Shown here: piece by piece, positions 1 through 8,600 of the stretch
How the letters are laid out: the number at the start of each line of letters is the position of its first letter
How positions within the stretch are numbered: position 1 is the stretch's first letter
Source of the DNA: JANPJV01 sp031425695
GTDB taxonomy: Bacteria; Pseudomonadota; Gammaproteobacteria; Xanthomonadales; SZUA-5
Assembly: GCA_031425695.1 (NCBI GenBank)
Contig: JANPJV010000151.1
Coordinates: forward strand, 1-20,569
Length of the DNA: 20,569 bases
Direction of reading: 5' to 3'
Notes under the pieces: generated by a model
The model's database searches: none
Told to the model about the DNA's origin: nothing
The model's input: only the letters and a program-made list of their open reading frames with translations
Made by a program: the position numbers and the translations under genes

Positions 1-425
1 CCAAGCCGAGGCGCTGCATAGCGCGTCGGATTCATTCCCATCTTCAGGTTCGCGCCCCGGAGCAACACGCGGCGCTGGCGCGATCGACGCTTTGGCACCA
101 AGCAACGTTGCGCGCGCTCAGTGCCACGCTACAACGGCGCAAAGTCGCCGTGCCCGTGGTGGGGCGGATAGACGAGCGAACGCGAAACCCCGCGTATTGT
201 TTCATGTCCATGAGTTGACATAATACACATTAGGCGCACTTATTGGGCAAGTACCCACGCCTTGGACCACCGGTTCGCGTTGATCACTTTCAGCGTCACG
301 TCACGGCTCTTCACTTATAGCTTCGGCCCTTCTATCGCTTGCCCGCGGCGAGCGTTCATCAGGGTCGACAACACGACTGACCCGTGTTTGTAATCATTCC
401 CCGACCGCCACACACGGCCTATTGC
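1..425. other. Leader region upstream of the hybrid kinase, no gene seen
   Basis: I see no convincing coding sequence here. The stretch around 181-240 is clearly AT-richer (hand count about 47% GC) than the coding DNA that follows, as expected of a promoter region. Two small hairpins are visible, GCGCT/AGCGC at 11-24 and CGGCG/CGCCG at 135-150; either could belong to the end of a gene left of the window. A promoter-like pair is listed separately. Confidence 0.5.
215..243 (+). promoter_or_regulatory. Possible sigma-70 promoter for the hybrid kinase
   Basis: A perfect TTGACA lies at 215-220, with a weak -10 (ACTTAT, 238-243) 17 bases downstream. An alternative is CATAAT at 219-224 acting as the -10 of an overlapping promoter with TTGTTT at 197-202. 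Either would leave a leader of roughly 130-190 bases before the coding start. The -10 matches are imperfect. Confidence 0.35.
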
Positions 426-3113
426 ATGCGCACCAGACTTCCCATCGATGAGTCCGCCCGCGACCGGGCCGAAGCTCGGCTTGCCGCGCTCGTTGAAGCG
501 ACATCGGATGTCGTCTACCTGATGAATGCTGACTGGAGCGAAATGTATGCGCTCGATGGCCACGGACTGGTCATTGACAATGAAGTGCCCATTCGCGACT
601 GGATGCAGCGGAATATCCCTGCCGACGAACACCCGCGGGTGACGGCCGCGATTGCCCATGCTTTAGCCACGCGATCCGTTTTCGAGCTGGAGCATCGGGT
701 GATCGGCCCTGATGGGCTTGAAGGCTGGACGCACTCCCGTGCCGTACCGATCTTCGATGCTCAGGGCGAAATCCTCGAGTGGCTCGGCCTGGCCCGGGAA
801 ATCACCGCGTCCAAGCGCGCCGAGGAGGCCCTGCGGGCAAGCGAGCAGCGCTTCCGCTCCGTGTTCGAGCAGTCCACGGGTGGCATCGCCCAGGTCGATC
901 TCGAAGGCCGATTCGTGCTGGTCAACGATCGCTATTGCGAGATCGTCGGCCGTTCCCGCAACGAGCTCTTGACCATGCGCATGCAGGACCTCACGCACCC
1001 CGATGACGTCACCCACAACGTCAGCGCCTTCAAGGAAGTCGCACAGGGCCTGCGCTCGGCATTTACGATCGAAAAGCGCTATCTCAGGCCGGACGGATCG
1101 ACCGTCTGGGTGCAGAACGCGGTCTCGGCTACGCGCGGACTCGACGGGCGCTTGCATTACATTACGGCCTTGGTCGCCGACATTTCCGAACTGAGGGATG
1201 CCAAGGAGGATCAGGGCGCGCTCGCAGCACAGCGGCAGCTCGCGCTTGACGCGGCGCGGCTCGGCTGGTGGCAGTTTTCTCCAGCGACCGGGCTGGTTAC
1301 CCACGATCAGCGCTACGCCGATATCTACGGGCTCAAGGGATGCACGCCACGGTCGATGGATGAGATCAGCCAACTGCTGCATCCCGAGGACGCGGCACGC
1401 GTGTGGGCCGCGGTCGAGGCGGCGGTCCACCTGGCGCATCCGAAGCCCTACGTCGTCGAATATCGGGTCAACCGTCCTGACGGCGCGGTTCGCTGGCTGG
1501 AGGCCCGCGGCATCGCTTCCTTCGAGGGCCGCGGCGCAACGCGGGTGGTCACGAGCTTCGTCGGGACGGTCGCTGACGTGACCGAGCGGCGCCTGGCCGA
1601 CGAACTGCTGCGTGCAAATGAGGCGCGCTTCCGGCTGATGGCGGACGCTTCGCCAGCGACGCTCTGGCTGACCGATCCTGACGGCAATTGCACCTTCCTG
1701 TCGCGCCAATGGTATGAGTTCACCGGACAGACCGAGGAAGAGGCGCTGGGACTCGGGTGGACGAATGCCACCCATCCAGATGACAAGGAACTTGCGGGCA
1801 AGGCGTTCGTAGAAGCCAACGCGGCAAGAACCTTTTTCCAGACCGAGTATCGCCTGCGCACAGTCGACGGTTCCTATCGGTGGGCCATCGATGTCGGTCG
1901 TCCATGGTTTTCGGAGACTGGCGCATACGCCGGGATGGTCGGGGCGGTATTCGACATCAACGATCGCAAGCTGGCTGAAGAAGGGCTCGAGACTGCCAAT
2001 CAGCGCAAGGACCAGTTCCTAGCCACCCTCGCCCACGAGCTGCGCAACCCGCTCGCCCCGATCTCGAACGCGCTGCAGGTCTGGCAGCTCGTCGAACCGG
2101 ATCCAAACGAGGCGAACCGGCTGCGCGACATGATGGGCCGGCAGGTGAAACAGATGGTGCGCCTGATCGATGACCTGCTCGATGTCTCCCGGATCACCCG
2201 TGGCCGGATCGAGCTGCGGAAAGAGAGAATTGACTTGGGAACTGCGGTCGCAGCCGCCATTGAAGCGCTGCAACCCTTCATCGAGGGCCGCCAACACGAG
2301 CTCACCGTCAAGCTGCCTGATGTTCCGCTGCAGCTCGACGCGGACCTGGGCCGGCTCGTACAGGTCATCGGCAACCTGTTGCACAACGCGGCCAAGTACA
2401 CGCCGCCCGGCGGGCACATCTGGCTGGCCGTAGAGCTCGACGGCAATACCGCGGTGGTGAGCGTCCGTGATGATGGCTGCGGAATCCCGCACGGGATGAA
2501 CGAGGCGGTGTTCGAGATGTTCACCCAGGTCGACCAGTCGCTCGGGCGCTCGCACGGCGGCCTGGGCATCGGGCTCACGCTCGTGAGAAACCTGGTCGAG
2601 CTGCACGGCGGGACGGTCGCGGCACACAGCCAGGGACAGGGTTCCGGGAGCGAATTCATCGTCCGGCTTCCCGCAGCGTCCGACGATCAGTTTGCTGCCG
2701 CGCCGGCACAGCAGCCACGGCAATTGCCGATCCCTTCGCTCCACCGGGTGCTGGTCGTAGATGACGTCGAGCCGTCGGCGAATACCCTCGCGCTCATGCT
2801 GAAGAGCCTGGGGCAGCAGGCGCGCACGGTTTACGATGGAATCTCGGCGCTTGCAGCGGCTGCGGAGTTTCGTCCTGAGGTGGTGTTCGTCGACATCGCG
2901 ATGCCGGGCATGGACGGCTATGAAGTCGCCGGACGCCTTCGGCGCATCCTGGGCGAACACTCGATGCTGGTGGCGCTCACGGGCTACGGACAGCAAGAGG
3001 ACCGCCGGCGCGCCTTGGCAGCCGGATTCGATCACCATCTGGTCAAGCCGACCAGCGTCGACGCCCTGCACGAACTTCTGCAGGCCGTCCCCTCGCCCCT
3101 CGGTCTTGAATAG
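426..3113 (+). CDS. Soluble PAS-domain hybrid histidine kinase with C-terminal receiver
   Basis: A cytoplasmic sensor kinase: ATP-dependent autophosphorylation on His, then transfer to an attached receiver Asp. Numbering is from ATG 426. Four PAS domains fall at about 18-131, 138-258, 269-391 and 396-521, each ending in the usual linker (for example SKRAEEALRASE, ERRLADELLRANE). HisKA follows, with phospho-His H537 in AHELRNPL. The ATPase domain shows N654 (NLLHNAAKYT), DDGCGIP and GLGIGL near 711-716. The receiver has VVDD, phospho-acceptor D823 in FVDIAMPGMDG and K874 in LVKPTS. No signal peptide or membrane helix is seen, so the ligand should be intracellular or membrane-permeant. A GTG at 384 would add 14 residues; neither start has a clear ribosome binding site. 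No separate response regulator is adjacent. The gene converges with a diguanylate cyclase, so co-transcription with it is not expected. The sensed signal cannot be told from sequence. Confidence 0.93.
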   Translation: MRTRLPIDESARDRAEARLAALVEATSDVVYLMNADWSEMYALDGHGLVIDNEVPIRDWMQRNIPADEHPRVTAAIAHALATRSVFELEHRVIGPDGLEGWTHSRAVPIFDAQGEILEWLGLAREITASKRAEEALRASEQRFRSVFEQSTGGIAQVDLEGRFVLVNDRYCEIVGRSRNELLTMRMQDLTHPDDVTHNVSAFKEVAQGLRSAFTIEKRYLRPDGSTVWVQNAVSATRGLDGRLHYITALVADISELRDAKEDQGALAAQRQLALDAARLGWWQFSPATGLVTHDQRYADIYGLKGCTPRSMDEISQLLHPEDAARVWAAVEAAVHLAHPKPYVVEYRVNRPDGAVRWLEARGIASFEGRGATRVVTSFVGTVADVTERRLADELLRANEARFRLMADASPATLWLTDPDGNCTFLSRQWYEFTGQTEEEALGLGWTNATHPDDKELAGKAFVEANAARTFFQTEYRLRTVDGSYRWAIDVGRPWFSETGAYAGMVGAVFDINDRKLAEEGLETANQRKDQFLATLAHELRNPLAPISNALQVWQLVEPDPNEANRLRDMMGRQVKQMVRLIDDLLDVSRITRGRIELRKERIDLGTAVAAAIEALQPFIEGRQHELTVKLPDVPLQLDADLGRLVQVIGNLLHNAAKYTPPGGHIWLAVELDGNTAVVSVRDDGCGIPHGMNEAVFEMFTQVDQSLGRSHGGLGIGLTLVRNLVELHGGTVAAHSQGQGSGSEFIVRLPAASDDQFAAAPAQQPRQLPIPSLHRVLVVDDVEPSANTLALMLKSLGQQARTVYDGISALAAAAEFRPEVVFVDIAMPGMDGYEVAGRLRRILGEHSMLVALTGYGQQEDRRRALAAGFDHHLVKPTSVDALHELLQAVPSPLGLE

Positions 3114-3274
3114 ACGCGGGGCCTGGACCGCAGCCAGCTTTGAGCGTCCAGCTTTCGAACCCCTGTTGGCTATGGGGTGGGATGCGCGCACAAGAGCAAA
3201 CTGCAGACTTCTGCAGATAAAGGCGTCTGTCGTAGCTTCGCAGTCTGCGAAATCTGCGGATTGCCTCTGTTCGG
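3114..3274. other. Gap between convergent genes with short palindromes
   Basis: This gap separates the hybrid kinase (+) from the cyclase (-). It holds two short inverted repeats, TTCGCA/TGCGAA around 3237-3251 and TGCAG/CTGCA around 3203-3216. They could take part in termination from either side, but there is no T-tract and no strong stem, so I do not call a terminator. Confidence 0.3.
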
Positions 3275-4399
3275 CTACTGCTCCCCTGCCCGGGCCACGC
3301 GGACGGTGTTGCGCACTTGCTTGGCGCGGTAGAGGGCGCGGTCGGCGCGAACCAGCAGCGAGCGCGCGTCCTCGCCGGCCGCACGCTCGGCAATGCCGAT
3401 CGACAAGGTGAGCCCGAGGCCGGGAAAGTCGTGCCACTGCAAGGACGCGACCCGCACGCGCAGCGTCTCGAGCTGACCGTCGAGCCCGACGCGAAAGCCC
3501 ATGACGCCTAGCTCGTCGCCGCCGAGACGGGCGATGAGCGCATGCGCCGTCAGGCTGTCGCGGGCCACGCGCCCGAGCTCGGCAAGCACGCGGTCGCCCG
3601 CGTCATGGCCGTAGCGGTCGTTGATCTGCTTGAAATGATCGAGATCGATGATTGCAATCGCCGTCACGCGTGCCAGCTGCAAGGGGTCTTCGAATGCCAG
3701 CCGCCAGCGTCGGCGATTGGCCAGTCCGGTCAGGTCGTCTTCGACCGAGAGCTTCTCCAGCCGCAGCATCAGCTCGGCGACATGCGCGCGCTCCTGCTGC
3801 AGGGAGGTGATCGCACGGAACTGTCGATAGCGCAGACGATGCACGACCACGCTGATGACGAAACTGATGGCCGCCGCACTGCTGAGATAGGCGGCAATGA
3901 CCAGCATCTCGACGAGTGGTCGCGGATGCAGCGACAGCGCTGTCGCGACCAGCGCCAGCAAGGCAAAAATCAACCCGGCGACCCAGCGTAGCGGCAGCAC
4001 CAGCAGCGTGCCGGCGCCCCAGAGCAGCAGCGAGTAGCCGATGGTGTAGGCCTCGTAGTGCTCGACCCGCGCCACCATCCAGGCGATGGCGGCGGCCGGC
4101 ACCAGCATCATCAGGCCGCTCAGCGCATGGAAGCGCTCGCGGGTGGCGTCAGCGCCCCACAGCCACCAGGCGGTGGCCGCGACCGGTACCAGCAGCCATA
4201 GCCGCAGGCGGATGAAAACCTCCGCGTGCGCGGGCTCGAGCACCGCATCGACCAGGCCCCAGAGCGGGAACAGGACGAGAATCAGTCCGCTGCCGAACAA
4301 CATGGCCGGGCGCGAGTCCCGGACCAGCGAATGCTCGAACGCCACCCGATCGGTGCGGCTCGCAAGTCCCAGACGCAGCAGCAGTTTGCGCACTGTCAT
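3275..4399 (-). CDS. Membrane diguanylate cyclase (GGDEF family, GGDEL signature)
   Basis: Makes the second messenger c-di-GMP from two GTP at the inner membrane. From ATG 4399 the protein is 374 residues. About six hydrophobic segments fill the first ~190 residues (for example GLILVLFPLWGLV, WLLVPVAATAWWLW, GLIFALLALVATAL). A short helix with a Leu/Glu/Arg pattern then leads into a GGDEF domain opening with DDLTGLANRR. The DxDxFKxxND-type element is IDLDHFKQINDRYGHDAGD. The active-site signature is GGDEL (293-297), with Leu in place of the usual Phe. The place of the inhibitory RxxD I-site reads TAHA, so classical c-di-GMP feedback inhibition is not expected. I chose ATG 4399 over a TTG at 4468 because the extra 23 residues look like untranslated leader. 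No phosphodiesterase (EAL) domain is attached. Confidence 0.92.
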   Translation of the reverse strand: MTVRKLLLRLGLASRTDRVAFEHSLVRDSRPAMLFGSGLILVLFPLWGLVDAVLEPAHAEVFIRLRLWLLVPVAATAWWLWGADATRERFHALSGLMMLVPAAAIAWMVARVEHYEAYTIGYSLLLWGAGTLLVLPLRWVAGLIFALLALVATALSLHPRPLVEMLVIAAYLSSAAAISFVISVVVHRLRYRQFRAITSLQQERAHVAELMLRLEKLSVEDDLTGLANRRRWRLAFEDPLQLARVTAIAIIDLDHFKQINDRYGHDAGDRVLAELGRVARDSLTAHALIARLGGDELGVMGFRVGLDGQLETLRVRVASLQWHDFPGLGLTLSIGIAERAAGEDARSLLVRADRALYRAKQVRNTVRVARAGEQ

Positions 4400-4513
4400 C
4401 CCGCATTCTCGCGCGTGCAAGGGCCTGCGCGGATAGACGGGATGAAAAAGATTGGGCCGGCTGCGCAAAACACCGGGAGCCAGGCGCCCGGCTCTGATGG
4501 TTCTGCGCTATCC

Positions 4514-4550
4514 GCGGACGCTTTCTGCAGTGTCGATCAGAAGCGTCCGC
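4514..4550 (-). terminator. Inverted repeat downstream of the cyclophilin gene
   Basis: GCGGACGCTT (4514-4523) and AAGCGTCCGC (4541-4550) are perfect 10-base inverted arms. CTG/CAG can pair further inside once a single T is bulged. It lies about 60 bases past the cyclophilin stop and before the cyclase start, both on the minus strand. No T-run follows, so an intrinsic terminator is likely but not certain. It could also be a processing or pausing hairpin. Confidence 0.5.
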
Positions 4551-4606
4551 GCGCAGCGCAGACCCACCAAAGGCTCAAAGCGCCCGCGAAACCCACTCAT
4601 CCAAGC

Positions 4607-5548
4607 TTAGTTTCCAACGCAGCTCTCGTTGGTCGGCAAAGTCAGGCTGCGCACCGGGAAGGTCCCGTTGCCGTAGGCGGAGGTATAACTGAAGCTGCCG
4701 ACATCGCACCCGGTGAAACGGATGGTGAGGCGGCCCCAGCTCGGGTTGTTGGTCACCTGGGAAGGGTTGAAGGCTGCGCCGAACTGACCGCCCGTGCTGA
4801 TCAGCATGGGCACTTCGACCGAGCTCGCGCCCCATGCGAATGGCGCCAGGCCAACCATCCAGATCTGCTTGCCTTCAAAGAAGTCGTACCAGCTGACGAG
4901 CACGTTCGGGCCGGTTTCGCTGCCGCTGGCGTTGGTCACTTCGAGGAAGAAGCCACGCCCGGAGTTGGCCGGGTCGTACCAGCTGCCAGTGTGCAGCGGC
5001 AGGATCGGGAACTCACCGGGCGCCACCCGGACCGCCCGCTTGAGCAAAGGAATCCGGAGCGGCTGCTCGCTGGTGGGAAACAGCGGCGTGGTATTGATCG
5101 TTTGCAGCGTTTTCAGGCCGAAAATGACTCGTCCGAATGCAGTGAAGTGCGCATCAAGCGTGGTGTTCGTGCCGGTATTGATGAAGAAGTCTGAGGTCCC
5201 GCTCCCGGTATTCGGAGGACTGCCAGAGAGCGCCATGGCGATTGTGCCTGGCACGTTGCGGAGTCCGAGAGTGCGCTCACTGGCAATTGCCGGGAACCGA
5301 GTCACCTCGGTGCCCGTGTCCCGAAAGCCGCCGCCCTGCACGATGAAATCGCGAACCACCCGATTCATCAGCGTCGAGTTGTAGGATCCAGCGTCCACGT
5401 AGCGCAGGAAATTGGCGGTGGTGTTCGGCGTGGCCGTCTCGAGCTCGAGCAGCATCGGGCCGCGATCGGTATCGAACATGACGCGTGGTTTCTGTGCCGC
5501 GGCGAAATTGGCGAATGCCAGCAGCAGCACCGCCAGTACGGTTTTCAT
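4607..5548 (-). CDS. Secreted cyclophilin-type peptidyl-prolyl isomerase with extra C-terminal domain
   Basis: Catalyses cis/trans isomerisation of Xaa-Pro bonds, here probably in the periplasm. From ATG 5548 (MKTVLAVLLLAFANFAAA, then Gln) there is a clean 18-residue signal peptide; ATG 5554 would add two residues. The isomerase domain covers about 20-190: N-R-V-V-R-D-F-I-V-Q-G-G matches the family's catalytic Arg and FxxQGG strand, SDFFIN and the AFGRV strand are present, and the tail ends with a divergent MIN-like 'LQTINTTPL'. After about residue 195 comes a domain that cyclophilins do not normally carry. It opens with GSWYDPANSGRGF, continues through VSWYDFFEGKQIWMVGL, and ends with FTGCDVGSFSYTSAYGN; its two cysteines (FTGCD, ESCVG) could form a disulfide. 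I recognise this second unit as one recurring in Lysobacterales exported proteins but know no function for it. Confidence 0.9.
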   Translation of the reverse strand: MKTVLAVLLLAFANFAAAQKPRVMFDTDRGPMLLELETATPNTTANFLRYVDAGSYNSTLMNRVVRDFIVQGGGFRDTGTEVTRFPAIASERTLGLRNVPGTIAMALSGSPPNTGSGTSDFFINTGTNTTLDAHFTAFGRVIFGLKTLQTINTTPLFPTSEQPLRIPLLKRAVRVAPGEFPILPLHTGSWYDPANSGRGFFLEVTNASGSETGPNVLVSWYDFFEGKQIWMVGLAPFAWGASSVEVPMLISTGGQFGAAFNPSQVTNNPSWGRLTIRFTGCDVGSFSYTSAYGNGTFPVRSLTLPTNESCVGN

Positions 5549-5633
5549 GGACATATCGGGTGGGCCCAGCGAAGAAGCCGCGAAGAATACAGACAAGCCC
5601 GCGGGCCATGCGGAACGACTTGTTAAAGGATTG

Positions 5634-5668
5634 GCGTGGGCGACGCCCCATTTTGGAGCGACCCACGC
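5634..5668 (-). terminator. Imperfect hairpin just after the giant kinase stop
   Basis: GCGTGGG (5634-5640) pairs with CCCACGC (5662-5668), and CGC/GCG can extend the stem across small mismatches. It begins 4 bases past the kinase stop on the minus strand and is followed on that strand by CCAATCCTTT, which is only mildly T-rich. A possible terminator separating the kinase from the cyclophilin gene. Confidence 0.4.
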
Positions 5669-5671
5669 AGA

Positions 5672-8600
5672 TCAGCGTGCGGCTCCGGAGCTCACGCTGA
5701 TTCCCAGCAACAGCGGCGCTGCTGCCGGCGCGCGCAGCTCGAGCGCGACAATCGGACCGGCCGGCACGGCCACCTCGACCAAGTAAATGAACAGCTGCGG
5801 GCTGCCGCCCCCGCCGGCGCGGGATTCGGCGGTGCGCACGATCAGGGCCACGTCGCCGACCGGCTCGTGCGCACGCTCGGCGTTGTGCAGGGAACCATCC
5901 CATGCACTCGGCACCGTGAGCTCGCTGGTCGCAAGCGTAGCCCCGCCAGCATTCATCCAGCGCAGGTGCACGCCGCCAGGCCGCGCCCCGAGCTGGTTGG
6001 TGATCAACAGATGTACCCGCGTGGCCGCTCTGGGCAGCGTGATCGCACCACTGCGATCTGGGAATAGCGCGGCGCCGAGCGACGTGCCGGCCGGTGCCAG
6101 CTGCAGGCCCGGACCCAGGTCGAAGTCGATGCCGCGAAATTGCAACAGCCCGCGCGGCCAGGAGGCGCTGTCGGTGATGCCGAGCCCGCGACGACTGCCC
6201 TGGAAGCGCTGGCCAGGCCAGACATTCGCATGCGCGCGCAGGTCGATCTGCGCAGGTCCTGCGGCCGGTGGCCGGCTGCTCTCGGTTGGCGGCGGCGACG
6301 CGATCGCCGGCAAGGGCGCGCCGGGATCGCGCGCGGCACGCTCGTCCGCGGCGATCTCAGGCGCCCTGCCCTCGCGGCTCGGTGCCAGGTCGAGGGCCTC
6401 ATTGCGCATGGTGGCAACGGCCCGGCGGTCCGCGACCAGCGGCAGGCGGGCATGCCGGCCATAGTGGCTGCGCGCCAGCAGCGCCTCGCCGTCCGCACTG
6501 AAGCCAATCTCGGCGAGGATGTCGACCGACGGCAACAACAAGCGCAGCGGTGCCACCACTTGTTGCGCGTGAGCCAGGTCGAAGAGCCGGATCGAGTCGC
6601 GGTGGCCGACCGCCGCCCAGCGCTGATCGGCACTGATGGCAGCCGCCTCGCCCCAGTCGCCCGCCAGCTCGGCGAGCTCGATGCGGCGCCCCTCGCCGTA
6701 CAGGGCGACGCGCGGGCCATGACCGAACCAGTACTTGCCGAGATCGAAGACGCGGCTGTGCGCAGTCGGTGTGTCCACTCGCCGCAGCAACTGCGAACCG
6801 CTGACGTGGACGCGCCAGGACTGCAGCGTGCCGGGCTGCAGCATGCTTGGCTCACTGGTCGCGAGGAGCACCTGGCCGGGTAGCCCAAGCACGCTGGCAT
6901 CAGTGATCTGCTGCGTCGAGAGCGGCAGGTCGACGCGACCGAGCTCACGCCCATCGCGCAGTCCACGCAGTTGCGCGCTGCGCCCCTGCCACCAGACCAG
7001 CCGTTCGCCGCGACGATCGAGCCGCACACCATCGAGCAAACCGTCGCTGAAGAAGGGCTCGCCCAGCCAGCCGCCGGTTGCGAGATCCAGGATGCGCCAG
7101 CGCAGCCGCAAACGTGCGTCGGGCTCGATGCTGGCGACCAGCGCAAGCGGCTCGCGCGGGTGCACGATCAGGTATTGCACGCTATTGGCGATCTCCAGCT
7201 GCCGCGCTGGATGGCCCGCCCGCAGGTGCCAGAGGGCAGCGCCCGCAGCGACTACGGAATAGCGACCGTCGGCGCTGGATTGGGTCAGATAGGGAGGATT
7301 CGTGTCGGGCACGGCCGGCATCGCCGCTGCTGGCGCTTGCAGGTCGGCGCTCACGGGCACCAGCGTCGTGCGCAGCTGCAAGTCCCAGGGTGTCGGTGGC
7401 AGCCGGAACAACTTGATTTCGCCTTCGCTGCCGAATCTCGCGGCCAGCCCTTTCGCGCCCAGCATCGCGGTTGCATTCAGGCCGATCAGCGCGCCGCGGT
7501 GCCGCAGCACACTGGCGGGCGGGAGTTCATTGGAGCGATCCAGCGTCGAAGGCAGTTGCCACAGCACGGCGCGACCATCATTCGCGAACACTCGATGCGA
7601 CCCTGAGTCGAACTGAGCCGAGTTCAGGCGCTGACCGCCACTGCGCAGTGCGCGCGACAGCCACGTGCGGGTCAGCGGATCGAGCAGGCGCACACTGCCG
7701 CCGAAGCTGCTGATGGTGAGCAGCCCGCCGCCGAAAGCGAGCTCGCCAATGGCGCCCTCGCCCGCTTCAGCCAGCTGGTGGTGGGTGCTGGCCGCAAGGT
7801 CGTGCAGCAGCAATTCGCCACTGGCGCTGCCGAGCGCCAGCCAACGTCCATCGTCACTCGCGCTCCAGGCGCTGACTTCGGCACCGCTCGAGAAGGCAAG
7901 CTCTTCCAGTTGCACGCCGTCTTCCAGGCGCACCAGCGCCACGCGCTTGAAACCCGGCTCGGAGCAGGCCGCCACGACCCCTGCAGTGACCAGGCAATAG
8001 CGCGTTCCCGGGCGAAGGAAACGCGCGCCGAGGGGGCGCCAGGGGTCGGTTGCCCAATGCTGCCAGCCATCCTGTCGGTCATGCAGCAGCGCCCGCGAGC
8101 CATCCGGCGCAAAACTCATGTCGTTGAAATCCGCAAATGCTGGCGGCGGCGCGAGCATGCTGCCGTCGACGAGCCCGACCCGTTGCATGTGGCTGACATC
8201 CGGGCGCGCGACTCCCGAGCTGCCGCTGGGCCAGAGCAGCGCGTATCGGCCATCCGCCGTCGGCTGCGAGCGTCCGACGAAACTCGTGCCCCAGGGTGTC
8301 GGCGGAAAGGCAGGATGTGATCGCCAGCGCTCGCGCTGCCCCGCGACTTCGATCGCCACCAGCTCGCCATTGCGCAAACCTGCCAGCATGAGCGCGCCGT
8401 CTTCGCCAAAGCTGAGCGAGCGACCTTCGTTGTCGAACTGCAGGCTGGCAATCTGCCGCGGCGACTGGGCCAGGATCAGGCCGACGCGGAGGCGGTCACG
8501 CGCCGCTGCAGCGGGGTCGCCGAGCGCTTCGGCTTCTTCGATGTTGTCAATCAGCCCAGGCAGCTCCGCCAGCGGATCGCCGCGCGCCTGCGCGTCGAGC

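Noticed and set aside
2019..3437. Long open frame on the minus strand opposite the hybrid kinase
   Set aside because: Its translation is Arg/Ala-rich with no domain, and it runs through both the kinase and the cyclase genes. High-GC coding DNA commonly gives such open antisense frames.
426..4399. Hybrid kinase and diguanylate cyclase as one operon
   Set aside because: They are convergent, so a functional link would have to be through signalling, not co-transcription.
5597..5606. Palindrome GCCCGCGGGC upstream of the cyclophilin gene as an operator
   Set aside because: A 10-base GC palindrome is expected by chance in DNA of this composition, and no second copy or promoter relation is visible.
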